This document shows, in pieces, positions 54,506 through 63,590 of a DNA stretch of 64,000 nt. The notes below the pieces were generated by a model. It was not told where the DNA came from and did not search any database. It saw only the letters and a program-made list of their open reading frames with translations. Position 1 is the first letter of the stretch, and every line of letters begins with the position of its first letter. The position numbers and the translations under genes are program-made. The stretch comes from DATJGR01 sp963787045 (GTDB lineage Bacteria; Pseudomonadota; Gammaproteobacteria; Pseudomonadales; Azotimanducaceae): assembly GCA_963787045.1 (NCBI GenBank), contig CAWBBR010000003.1:1-64000 (forward strand), given 5' to 3'.

Positions 54506-56596
54506 TTACGGTGCCTTCAGCGCGGCCGCGAGTTCTTCCTGCGAATGAATCGGCAGCGAACACGACAGACCTTTGCACACGTAGGCGGCGCATTGCCGCT
54601 GTTTCTCGGCGGACACCAGCCGCGGCAGGTAGGCGGGCATCACGCCGACTTCTTCGTACGGAATGCCGAACGCGTGTCGCCAGGGTCGAAAACCGGTGCG
54701 CACCGGGCGCAACCAGCTTTCGAGTTCGGCGCGCGGTCCGCGCACGATGACTAACTCCGGCGGATTCATTTCGTCTTCGAGCGCGGCCAGCAGCGTGCTG
54801 TGTCCGGCCGGGTACTGTTCCATCGCGGCGCGCGCCCACTTCAACGTACCGCTCGCCGCTTCGAGATAACGCGCTTCGCCGAGCAGGTGGCCGAGCAGAT
54901 TCAATGCGCGCGCGAGCACCCCGTTGCCGGGCGGCATCGCGTCGTCCATCGACGGCTTCGGGCGGTGGATCAACTGTTCGTGATCGTTGGCGGTGAAGAA
55001 GAAGCCGCCGCCGTCGTTGTCGTAGAAGCGCGCCACGACGGTGTCGGCCAGCGCCTTTGCAACGCGTGCATCGGCATCGCGCCAACGCACCTGCAGGAGC
55101 GCGAGCAGTCCGTCGAGCAGGTTTGCGTAGTCGTCGAGATAGGCGGGATGCCGCGCGCGCCCGTTGCGCCAGGTCGCGTACAGGTGGTGATCGACGAACA
55201 TCTTCCTGGCAATGAAATCGGCCGCGCGCGTAGCCGATTCGATCCACTTCGGTTCGTTCAGTACGAGACCGGCCTTGGCCATGCCGCGGATGGCGATGCC
55301 GTTCCACGCGGTGAGCACTTTGTCGTCTTTGCCCGGTGCAACCCGTTTGCTGCGCGCAACGAACAGTTTTGCCCTTGCGCTCGCGAGCAGTGCGTCGGCT
55401 TCCTCGCGCGCGATCGCGAGACGGTCGATGACCGCGTGCCACGCGTCGCTGCGATGCAGGTTCCACTTGCCTTCGAAGTTGGCCGGTTTGTCGAGGCCGT
55501 ACAGCGTTTCGACGACGAGGTACTCGTCGGCGGTCAGCAGGCGTTTGATCTCGTCGCGGCGCCAGACATAGAACTTGCCTTCCTCGCCTTCGGAATCGGC
55601 GTCGATCGCGCTGTAGTAGCCGCCGTCGGGATGCTGCATTTCGCGCATCAGCCAATCGGCGGTCTGGCGCACCGCCTGATCGAACAGCGGATCGGGACCG
55701 ATCGCGAGCGCATCGGCGTAGACGCTGAGCAGCGCGCCGTTGTCGTACAGCATTTTTTCGAAATGCGGAATCATCCAGCGCGCGTCGGTGGAGTAGCGGC
55801 AGAAACCGCCACCGACGTGATCGAAGATGCCGCCGCGCGCGATGTGGGTGAGCGTGATCATCGCCATCTCGAGCGTTTCGCGATCTTTCGGCGCGCCCTT
55901 CTTGGGCGGCGTACGACTCGTGAATGCCCAGTGCCGCAACAGCCGTTCGATCGTGGTCGGCATCGGGAATTTCGGCGCGGTGCCGAAGCCGCCTTCGCGC
56001 GCATCGTATTGGGCTGCGAGCTGGTCGCGCGCCGCCGCGAGCAGCACATCGTCTTTCAGTTGTCCCGCCGCCGCGGCCGGGTTCAGATTGCCGAACACGT
56101 TCGCGAGCTTGGTGCCCTGTGCGGCGAGTTCGTCGCGCTGATCGCGGAATACCTGCGAGACGCGCAGCAGCAGATCGACGAATCCCGGCAGCTGATAACG
56201 CGGCGTCTTCGGAAAGTAGGTGCCGCCGAAGAACGGGATCAACGTCTTCGGATCGAGGAACATCGTCAACGGCCAGCCGCCGCCCTGCTGCGTCAGCAAC
56301 TGGTGCGCGGTCTGATACACCTTGTCGAGATCGGGTCGTTCCTCGCGATCGACTTTGATGTTCACGAACAGCTCGTTCATGGTCTTCGCGGTGGCTTCGT
56401 CTTCGAACGACTCGTGTGCCATGACGTGACACCAGTGGCACGCCGAGTAGCCGATCGACAGCAGAATCGGTTTGTTCTGTTCGCGCGCCTTGGTGAGGGC
56501 GTCGGGAGACCACGGATACCAATCGACGGGATTGTCTGCGTGTTGCAGCAGATACGGGCTTGTTTCATCGGCCAACCGGTTCTTGCCGGGTGCCAT
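54506..56596 (-). CDS. Thioredoxin-domain protein, YyaL/SPATA20 (DUF255) family
   Basis: About 696 residues, intact. N-terminal thioredoxin-like domain LADETSPYLLQHADNPVDWY with the active-site-like SIGYSACHWCHVMAHESFED, then GGWPLTMFLDPKTLIPFFGG. The large C-terminal part is an alpha/alpha barrel resembling N-acylglucosamine epimerases (GGFGTAPKFPMPTTIERLLR; GIFDHVGGGFCRYSTD). ATG 56596 gives the normal N-terminus; ATG 56626 is also in frame. Its biochemical role is not settled. An antisense frame of 667 codons over it is a shadow. Confidence 0.9.
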   Translation of the reverse strand: MAPGKNRLADETSPYLLQHADNPVDWYPWSPDALTKAREQNKPILLSIGYSACHWCHVMAHESFEDEATAKTMNELFVNIKVDREERPDLDKVYQTAHQLLTQQGGGWPLTMFLDPKTLIPFFGGTYFPKTPRYQLPGFVDLLLRVSQVFRDQRDELAAQGTKLANVFGNLNPAAAAGQLKDDVLLAAARDQLAAQYDAREGGFGTAPKFPMPTTIERLLRHWAFTSRTPPKKGAPKDRETLEMAMITLTHIARGGIFDHVGGGFCRYSTDARWMIPHFEKMLYDNGALLSVYADALAIGPDPLFDQAVRQTADWLMREMQHPDGGYYSAIDADSEGEEGKFYVWRRDEIKRLLTADEYLVVETLYGLDKPANFEGKWNLHRSDAWHAVIDRLAIAREEADALLASARAKLFVARSKRVAPGKDDKVLTAWNGIAIRGMAKAGLVLNEPKWIESATRAADFIARKMFVDHHLYATWRNGRARHPAYLDDYANLLDGLLALLQVRWRDADARVAKALADTVVARFYDNDGGGFFFTANDHEQLIHRPKPSMDDAMPPGNGVLARALNLLGHLLGEARYLEAASGTLKWARAAMEQYPAGHSTLLAALEDEMNPPELVIVRGPRAELESWLRPVRTGFRPWRHAFGIPYEEVGVMPAYLPRLVSAEKQRQCAAYVCKGLSCSLPIHSQEELAAALKAP

Positions 56597-56654
56597 GGTG
56601 TGTCCGTGGACGTGGGTTGTCCGCATAATAGCCGATTCACCGCGGCCCGATCCT

Positions 56655-57868
56655 ATGGACAGTCTGAAGCTGAAATCCGGACACGACCGTCGCGTGAAGC
56701 GTGGTCATCCATGGGTGTATTCGAACGAGATCGACGTGGCGGCGACGCCGCTGAAGGGCCTCACACCCGGCGCGACGGTGCGCGTCGTCGACAGCGCCGG
56801 TGATCTCGTAGGACACGGTCACGCGAGCCCCGCCAATCTGATCGCGGTGCGGCTGCTCAGCCGCGACGAGCCCGATCGATGACGCGTTGCTCACGCGGCG
56901 TCTCGAACGCGCGCTGCGCTGGCGCGACCGGCTGTACGCGCAACCGCACTATAGGTGGGTATACGGCGAAGGCGACGAATTGCCCGGTCTGGTCGTCGAC
57001 CGCTACGGCGATGCATGCGTGGTACAGACCTCGACGTGGGGAATGGAAGCGGCGCTCGATCGGATCGTCGCCGCGATCGACTCGCTGGTCGCGCCCGCGA
57101 CGCTCGTCGTGAAGAACACGAACAGCGCGCGCGTTGCGGAAGGTCTGCCGGCGTACGTCGACGTCAGGCGCGGCGATCCGCGGGCGTTGGTGATCGAGGG
57201 CGAAGCGGCGTTCGAGGTGAACCTGGCGGAAGGACAGAAGACCGGCTGGTTCTTCGATCAGGCCGACAACCGGTCGCGTTTCCCGCAACTCTATCGCGGC
57301 GCGCGCGTGCTCGACCTTTATAGCTATGTGGGCGGGTGGGGCGTGCGCGCGGCACTGCGCGGCGCGAGTCGGGTGGTGTGCGTCGACTCGTCGGAGACCG
57401 CGGTGGCGGCGACGCAGGCGAACGCGCGCCGCAATGCCGTGGGTGAAACGGTTACAGCCGTGCGCGCCGACGTCGCCGACTTCCTCAAGGATCACGGTGA
57501 GAAGTACGACATCGTGATCCTCGATCCGCCGGCGCTGGTGCGACGACGTAAAGATCTGAAAGGCGCGACTGCGCTGTACCGACATCTGAACCGGGCCGCG
57601 ATCAGTTGTCTGGCACCGGGCGGGCTGTTGGTGACGTGCTCGTGTTCGTCGCAGCTCGACGCGGAGACGCACCTCGGTATCGTGCGCGCCGGCGCGCGTC
57701 AGGCGCGTCGAGATCTGGTGGTCGTCGGTCGCGGCGGCATGCCACCCGATCATCCGATCCATCCGTTGATCACCGAGAGCGAATACCTGAAGTGCTTCTT
57801 CGGGCGCGCGGCTGCGTGCGTTTGCTGGGAGAGAACCTCTGTGGAACAATCCCTCGCAATTGCAGTGA
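56655..57868 (+). CDS. rlmI: 23S rRNA (cytosine-C5)-methyltransferase, RlmI type, frameshifted
   Basis: About 390 residues. The N-terminal PUA-like domain reads MDSLKLKSGHDRRVKRGHPW and VYSNEID. The frame is lost near 56872 (an extra C in GAGCCCGATCG) and resumes as ALLTRRLERALRWRDRLYAQ, then the RlmI middle GLVVDRYGDACVVQTSTWGM and methyltransferase motifs VLDLYSYVGGWGVRAALRG and DIVILDPPALVRRRKDLKGA. The Cys in TCSCSSQLD is characteristic. The exact end is unclear: the frame runs into the RppH gene unless a second indel near 57800-57860 is assumed, giving a stop at 57868. Confidence 0.85.
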
Positions 57869-57880
57869 GAGTTCGACAGC

Positions 57881-58369
57881 GTGGTCGACGCCGATGGATT
57901 CAGGCCGAATGTCGGGATCGTGGTCGCCAACGACCGCGGTCAGGTGCTGTGGGCACGCCGTATCGGCGGACACGATGCGTGGCAATTTCCGCAAGGTGGG
58001 ATTCAGGAAGACGAAACGCCTGAAGACGCGCTCTTTCGTGAACTCCACGAAGAAGTCGGGCTCGAAGAGCATTGCGTGAAGATCCTCGCGTGCACCACCG
58101 GCTGGCTCCGCTACCGGCTGCCGAAGCGTCTGCGCCGCTACAACTCGGCGCCGGACTTCAAAGGTCAGAAGCAGAAGTGGTTTCTGCTGAAGATGATCGC
58201 CAGCGACGACTGCGTTTGTGTGACGCGGTCGGGAAAGCCGGAGTTCGACGATTGGCGTTGGGTGAGCTACTGGTACCCTGTCAGTCAGGTGGTCGAATTC
58301 AAGCGTGACGTGTATAGACAGGCACTCAAGGAACTCGCGCCAAGACTGGTCGTAGCCGCTCGCCGCTAA
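57881..58369 (+). CDS. rppH: RNA pyrophosphohydrolase
   Basis: 162 residues, GTG start, intact. Removes the 5' pyrophosphate of mRNA and so triggers RNase E decay. VDADGFRPNVGIVVANDRGQ is the family start, WQFPQGGIQEDETPEDALFR then ELHEEVGLEEH the Nudix box, and YNSAPDFKGQKQKWFLLKMI and the C-terminal WYPVSQVVEFKRDVYRQALK are typical of RppH. It is followed 14 bases later by ptsP, the common gammaproteobacterial order. Confidence 0.95.
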   Translation: MVDADGFRPNVGIVVANDRGQVLWARRIGGHDAWQFPQGGIQEDETPEDALFRELHEEVGLEEHCVKILACTTGWLRYRLPKRLRRYNSAPDFKGQKQKWFLLKMIASDDCVCVTRSGKPEFDDWRWVSYWYPVSQVVEFKRDVYRQALKELAPRLVVAARR

Positions 58370-58382
58370 AGGACAAGCGACT

Positions 58383-60668
58383 TTGCTCGATACCCTGCGC
58401 AGCATCGTTCAGGACGTCAATTCGGCGCCGACGTTCCGTCACGCGCTGGACGTCATCGTCGCGCGCGTGCGCGAAGCGATGGGTACCGAGGTGTGCTCCA
58501 TTTATCTGGTGGATCCCGCGCGGGACCGGTTCCTGTTCGTCGCCACCGAAGGACTGAACAAGGACGCGGTCGGGCACCTGTACCTCGAACGTGGCCAGGG
58601 TCTGGTTGCGCTGGTCGGCACCCGCGCCGAACCGCTGAACCTCGAAGACGCCACCCGCCACCCGAGCTTCCACTATTTACCGGAGATCGGCGAAGAGCCG
58701 TTCCACTCGTTCCTCGGCGTGCCGATCATCCAGCAGCGTCGGGTACTCGGCGTGCTGGTCGTGCAGCAGCGCGCGAGCCGTCGGTTCGACGAAAGCGAGG
58801 AAGCATTCCTCGTTACGCTGTCGGCACAGCTCGCCGGCGTCGTGGCACATGCGGAAGCGACCGGCGACTTCGCGCACCTCGGCGAGGGTCCGTCGGAGTT
58901 GCAGGACTCCCGCTTCATCGGCGTGCCGGGCGCGCCGGGAATCTGTCTCGGCACGGCCGTCGTCATCCATCCGACCGCGATCCTCGAGAGCGTGCCGGAC
59001 CGCGAGGCCGACGACGTCACCGTCGAATTGATGGTGTTCGACCGCGCCATCACGACCGTGCGCGACGACATCCTCGACATCCGCAAGCAGCTCGCGCAAT
59101 CGCTGCCGCCGGAAGAACTCGCGCTGTTCGACGCCTACCTGCACATGCTGGACGACTCCGCCATCGCAGGCGAGGTGCGCGAGGCGATCCGCAACGGCCA
59201 ATGGGCGCAGGGCGCGTTGCGGCAAGTGATCATGGAACACGTGCGCAGTTTCGAGCGCATGGAAGATTCGTATCTCTCCGAGCGCGGCGCCGACGTGAAG
59301 GAACTCGGCCAGCGCGTGCTCGCGTACATGCAGGATCTGCGGCAGAGGAAAGTGCATTTCCCCGATCACACGATTCTGATCGGCGAAGAAGTGACGCCGG
59401 CGATGATCGCGGAGATTCCTCCGGACAAGTTGAAGGGCGTCGTATCGCAACGCGGCTCCGGCAACTCGCACGTCGCGATCATGGCGCGCGCGCTCGACAT
59501 CCCGACGGTAATGGGCGCACTCGATCTGCCGTTGTTCGGCGTCGACGGCCTGCCGCTGATCCTCGACGGCTTCCTCGGTCACGTGTTCGTCAATCCGTCG
59601 ACGCACGTGGTCAACCACTATCAGGACCTGATGGAGGAAGAGCGGGAGTTCGCCGAGGAACTCGAGGAACTGCGCGACGCACCGTGCGTGACGCGCGACG
59701 GCCGCCGCGTGCAGCTGTGGGTGAACATCGGACTGATCGGCGAAGTGTCGCGGTCGCTCGACCGCGGCGCCGAAGGCATCGGGCTGTTCCGCACCGAGCT
59801 GCCGTTCATGACGCTCGACCGGTTCCCCACCGAAGAAGAACAGCGCGTCATCTATAGAGAGCACATGGAGGCGTTCGATCCGCATCCGGTGACGATGCGC
59901 ACGCTCGACATCGGCGGCGACAAGGCGCTGTCGTATTTTCCGATCAAGGAAGACAACCCGTTCCTCGGCTGGCGCGGCATCCGCGTCACGCTCGATCACC
60001 CGGAGATCTTCCTCGCGCAGGTGCGCGCGATGATCAAATCCAGCGCGGGCTTGAGCAATCGGCTGCGCATCATGCTGCCGATGATCTCGAGCGCGAAGGA
60101 AGTAACGGATGCAAAAGTACTGATCAAGCGCGCGTACGCGGAAGTGGTTGAAGAAGGCATCGGCGTGCGCATGCCGGAGATCGGTGTGATGATCGAAGTG
60201 CCGGCCGCCGTCTATCAGGCGCGCCTGCTCGCGAAGCAGGTCGACTTCCTCGCAGTCGGCTCCAACGACCTCACTCAGTACATGCTGGCGGTGGATCGCA
60301 ACAACCCGCGCGTCGCCAGCCTGTATCGCGATCTGCACCCGGCGGTGCTCACGGCGTTGCGTGAAGTTGCCACCGCGGGCCATGCCGAAGGCAAAGCGGT
60401 CGGCATATGCGGCGAACTCGCCGGCACGCCGGCCGGCGCGGTGCTGTGCCTTGCGATGGGCTACGACGTGTTGTCGATGAACTCGACGAACCTGCCGCGC
60501 GTGAAGTGGGTGATCCGCAACATCTCGATGACGCAGGCGCGCCGTTGGCTGGTCTCGGTACTGCGCATGTCGCAGGCAGAAGAGATCGAGGAATTCATGC
60601 GCGAGGCGTTGATCGAGGCCGGTCTCGGCCGAGTCGTGCCGAGCTACGAAGGCACCCCAACGGCCTGA
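58383..60668 (+). CDS. ptsP: Phosphoenolpyruvate-protein phosphotransferase PtsP (EI-Ntr)
   Basis: 761 residues, intact, TTG start. N-terminal GAF domain (FRHALDVIVARVREAMGTEV; HSFLGVPIIQQRRVLGVLVV) is followed by the EI phosphohistidine domain with the active His in QRGSGNSHVAIMARALDIPT, and the PEP-binding TIM barrel (GLFRTELPFMTLDRFPTEEE; VDFLAVGSNDLTQYMLAVDR; GICGELAGTPAGAVLCLAMG). It feeds phosphate to the nitrogen-type PTS (NPr and EIIA-Ntr) and links carbon and nitrogen state. Intact despite the many indels elsewhere. Confidence 0.97.
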   Translation: MLDTLRSIVQDVNSAPTFRHALDVIVARVREAMGTEVCSIYLVDPARDRFLFVATEGLNKDAVGHLYLERGQGLVALVGTRAEPLNLEDATRHPSFHYLPEIGEEPFHSFLGVPIIQQRRVLGVLVVQQRASRRFDESEEAFLVTLSAQLAGVVAHAEATGDFAHLGEGPSELQDSRFIGVPGAPGICLGTAVVIHPTAILESVPDREADDVTVELMVFDRAITTVRDDILDIRKQLAQSLPPEELALFDAYLHMLDDSAIAGEVREAIRNGQWAQGALRQVIMEHVRSFERMEDSYLSERGADVKELGQRVLAYMQDLRQRKVHFPDHTILIGEEVTPAMIAEIPPDKLKGVVSQRGSGNSHVAIMARALDIPTVMGALDLPLFGVDGLPLILDGFLGHVFVNPSTHVVNHYQDLMEEEREFAEELEELRDAPCVTRDGRRVQLWVNIGLIGEVSRSLDRGAEGIGLFRTELPFMTLDRFPTEEEQRVIYREHMEAFDPHPVTMRTLDIGGDKALSYFPIKEDNPFLGWRGIRVTLDHPEIFLAQVRAMIKSSAGLSNRLRIMLPMISSAKEVTDAKVLIKRAYAEVVEEGIGVRMPEIGVMIEVPAAVYQARLLAKQVDFLAVGSNDLTQYMLAVDRNNPRVASLYRDLHPAVLTALREVATAGHAEGKAVGICGELAGTPAGAVLCLAMGYDVLSMNSTNLPRVKWVIRNISMTQARRWLVSVLRMSQAEEIEEFMREALIEAGLGRVVPSYEGTPTA

Positions 60669-60684
60669 GCGAGGGGCGTCGCTG

Positions 60685-61311
60685 GTGCTGTCGCTGAGTC
60701 AGATCATCTTCGGTGTGAACGACCTCGAAGCGGCCACGGTCCGTTTTCGAGCGATGGGTTTCGACGTGCTCGACGGTGGCGTGCACCCCGGCGTGGGTAC
60801 GGCGAATCGGGTCATTCCGCTTGGCGGGCAATACATCGAATTGCTCGGTGTGGTGTCTCCAGAACTCGCGCGCGAGAGCGAATACGGCCGTTCGCTGTTG
60901 CGTGCCATTGCGGACGGGGATCGGCTCGTGCGCTGGTCGTTGCGAACCGACGCGATCGATCGGGTGGCCGCTCGATTGGGTTTGACGGTGGAACCGCGCA
61001 AGCGCGCGCGACCGGACGGCGTATTGCTGACATGGCGCGCCGCAGGGTTGTCGTTAGCGCTTGCGGATTCGACGACGCCGTTCTTCATGCAGTGGGATCA
61101 CGACGAACAATATCCCGGGCTGATGCCCGCGAATCATCCGAATGGCGCCCGGGCGGTGACGAAGCTGACGGTTGCGCCCCGCAACCCGTCGATGCTGCGG
61201 CAGTGGACCGAAGGCGCCGACGCGCCGCTGCAATTGCTGACGGATCGCGCGCCGGGTCTCGTGTGCGTCGACGTGCGAACCGATCGCGGCGAGCTGACCA
61301 TTCACGGATGA
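60685..61311 (+). CDS. Glyoxalase-like domain (VOC) protein
   Basis: 208 residues, GTG start, intact. SQIIFGVNDLEAATVRFRAM and the following VGTANRVIPLGGQYIELLGV are the features of the Glyoxalase_3 branch, with FFMQWDHDEQYPGLMPANHP in the middle. LRQWTEGADAPLQLLTD follows as the second half of the fold. Two VOC modules may be folded together. It follows ptsP by 16 bases, so it is probably transcribed with it. The substrate is unknown. Confidence 0.75.
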   Translation: MLSLSQIIFGVNDLEAATVRFRAMGFDVLDGGVHPGVGTANRVIPLGGQYIELLGVVSPELARESEYGRSLLRAIADGDRLVRWSLRTDAIDRVAARLGLTVEPRKRARPDGVLLTWRAAGLSLALADSTTPFFMQWDHDEQYPGLMPANHPNGARAVTKLTVAPRNPSMLRQWTEGADAPLQLLTDRAPGLVCVDVRTDRGELTIHG

Positions 61312-61328
61312 GTGGGTGAGACGGCGGA

Positions 61329-63054
61329 CTACAGTCCTGCCGGGGGCGAATAGACGAATCCCGAGTTCAGCGCGCCCAACACCGGCGCGTCGCGATCGTA
61401 GATGTCTTTCAGGAACGTGAACTCCTTACCGCCGTCGAACGCTACCGCGGTCAGATAGAGAATCAGCACCGGCAGCGGCTGCGGCAACGAAACCGTCACG
61501 GATTTTTCGTCGGCGACCGCGCGATCGAGCGACTCGCGCGTCCATTTCGGGTCGGCTCGCAATATCAACTCTGCGAGTTCGAACGGATTCTCGACCCGGA
61601 TGCAGCCGGAGCTGAACGCGCGTTCGTCGCGGCTGAAGAGTTCGCGCGACGGCGTATCGTGCAGGAACACGAAGTGTTCGTTCGGAAATATGAACTTGAT
61701 GCGGCCGAGTGCATTCGTTGGGCCGGGACGCTGCCGCAGCATGTATGGAAACGTCTTCGGTGTGACGTTAGCCCAGTCGATGGTCGCCGGATCGACGACC
61801 CGGCCGCGTGCGATCGACTACGTCCATTCCCTGCTTGTCGAGATATGAACGGTCGCGCTTGATGGCCGGAAGCTTGTCGTTGCGCAGGATTCCAGGTGGT
61901 ACGGTCCAGTCGGGATTGATCACGAGATACGTCATGTCGGCCCGAAATATCGGCGTGGCGCGATACGGTTTGCCGACCATCGCGCGCGAGGTCCATTGCA
62001 CCTTGTCGTCGTCGAAGTAGTACACCTGATAGCCGGCGATGTTCACGGCAACGAATCGCGGCGTGCGTTCGACCAACACCCATCGCAACCGTTCGAGGTT
62101 CACGCGCAACCGGTCGACCAGTGCGTTCGCCGATACGTTGACCTCGACCAGTGTCTTTGCGCCGACGACGCCGTCCGCGCCGATCCCGTGGTGCGTCTGG
62201 AAGTCGCGTACGGCATTGGCCAGCCCCTCATCGAACGTGTTGGGGTTGCTTACGGACGGCGCGGCGAATTCTTCCGCGGCGAGACGCTGGCGAAGCGCGC
62301 CGACGCGGGCATCGACGCTACCGGGCTTCAACGTCGGCCCGGTTGCGACTTCCTGCCAACCGCCGGCGGCGACATAACCGCGATAGCGCGCGAGCACGCG
62401 GCGGAGGGCGTCGTACATCGGGCCGTGGCCGACCTCTACGTCGATCTGCGCGGCGAGGTCCGGTGCGGCGATGACCCGTTCGAGCGCCGCGTACGGACCA
62501 CCGGCCGACACGTTGCGGGCATAGTTCCATGACGGGTCGAGTGCGTGCGGGTCCACCTTGCCGAAGCGGTTGTGGTACGCGTACCGCAACAGCGCTTCGG
62601 TCAGCTCGAGATCCGCGTCGATGCGCGCGTTGCCGGTGAGGCTCGACAGCGGAGGCAGTGCGGTCAGTTCGTCGACGAGGTAGTCGGCGGGCGAAAGGCC
62701 TTGCGTGCCGGACGCGCGGACGACTTCGATGAAGGCGCGTGCGTGCTGATCGTCCCAGGCGAGCGCGAAGCCGCGCTGCTGATAGAAGCGCTGCAGCACG
62801 TCCGGTGCGGCGAAGTTGATCGCCGCCTCGCCGCCGCTCGCTGACTGTTCGACCCGCTGCGCGACTTCGTCCGCGCTGGGATCGGCCGCCGCCGCGGTTG
62901 CCGCGGCCAGGACCAGTGCGCCGAGGCACAAAACACGGTGAATCTGGCCGAACCGGACGATCGGCGGTGTGCCGCGGCGGCGGCCCGATCGGGTAGCATT
63001 GCCGCTCGAAGAGAGCGGCGATCGGTTCGATATGAAGTGGATCCTGTTGGCCAT
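61329..63054 (-). CDS. ldtD: L,D-transpeptidase, LdtD/YcbB type, one frameshift
   Basis: About 570 residues. Signal-like hydrophobic stretch GALVLAAATAAAADPS, then a scaffold domain (RFYQQRGFALAWDDQHARAF; NRFGKVDPHALDPSWNYARN), a PG-binding domain (LANAVRDFQTHHGIGADGVV) and the catalytic domain. The frame shifts near 61800 and resumes as PKTFPYMLRQRPGPTNALGR, then FSSGCIRVENPFELAELIL with the nucleophile Cys in SGCIRV. Builds 3-3 crosslinks in peptidoglycan. The start at 63054 overlaps the divergent gene; a later start near 62999 with another indel is possible. Confidence 0.88.
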
Positions 63055-63531
63055 AGGTGTGAGTCTCGTGTCGGGTACGACGAATGACGAGCGGAGCCTG
63101 AGCTTTTATCACACCCATACCGGCAAGGCGCTGTCCGTCGTGTACTTCAAGAACGGCCGCTACGTGCCGACCGCGCTCGATGCGATCGACGACTTTCTCC
63201 GGGATTTCCGCAACGGCGACGAACACCGCATGGATCCCGCGCTGCTCGACGTGTTGTTCGACATCAAGCTGAAAACCGGTACGCACGCGCCGTTTCAGGT
63301 GATTTCGGCGTATCGCTCGCCCGAAACGAATCAGATGTTGCGCGACACGACGCGCCGGCGTCGCGAAAGACAGCATGCATCTGCGCGGACAGGCGATCGA
63401 CGTGCGACTCGCCGACGTGCCGCTCGACACGGCTGCGCAGCGTGGCGCTCGACCTGCAGAAAGGTGGGGTCGGTTTCTATCCGGAATCGCAATTCGTCCA
63501 CGTCGATACCGGGCGCGTTCGCCGGTGGTGA
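63031..63531 (+). CDS. mepK: MepK/YcbK-like murein endopeptidase (DUF882), two frameshifts
   Basis: About 166 residues, ATG 63031. N-terminal signal MKWILLAIGVSLVSG, then RSLSFYHTHTGKALSVVYFK and GTHAPFQVISAYRSPETNQM. Breaks lie near 63350 and 63430. Restored frames read SMHLRGQAIDVRLADVPL (zinc His and Asp) and GGVGFYPESQFVHVDTGRV (second His). MepK cuts the 3-3 crosslinks that LdtD makes, and here the two genes are divergent with overlapping starts, whereas in Escherichia coli they are adjacent on one strand. Confidence 0.85.
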
Positions 63532-63570
63532 GCGCGCCTCAGTCGACTCGGTAGGCAATGCCCGTTCGCA

Positions 63571-63588
63571 GCGGCCCTGCTGGGCCGC
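63571..63588. terminator. Strong hairpin between convergent genes
   Basis: GCGGCCC (63571-63577) and GGGCCGC (63582-63588) are perfect arms around a four-base loop, between the stop of the MepK-like gene (63531) and the stop of the ankyrin gene (63591). A two-way terminator is the natural reading, although there is no T tract on either side. Confidence 0.5.
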
Positions 63589-63590
63589 CG

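Noticed and set aside
54800..56803. Plus-strand open frame of 667 codons
   Set aside because: Antisense to the intact YyaL-like gene, composed of Arg/Gln/Glu runs typical of the complement of GC-rich coding sequence.
58677..60383. Minus-strand open frame of 568 codons
   Set aside because: Antisense to ptsP, which is intact and strongly conserved; the translation has no recognisable domain.
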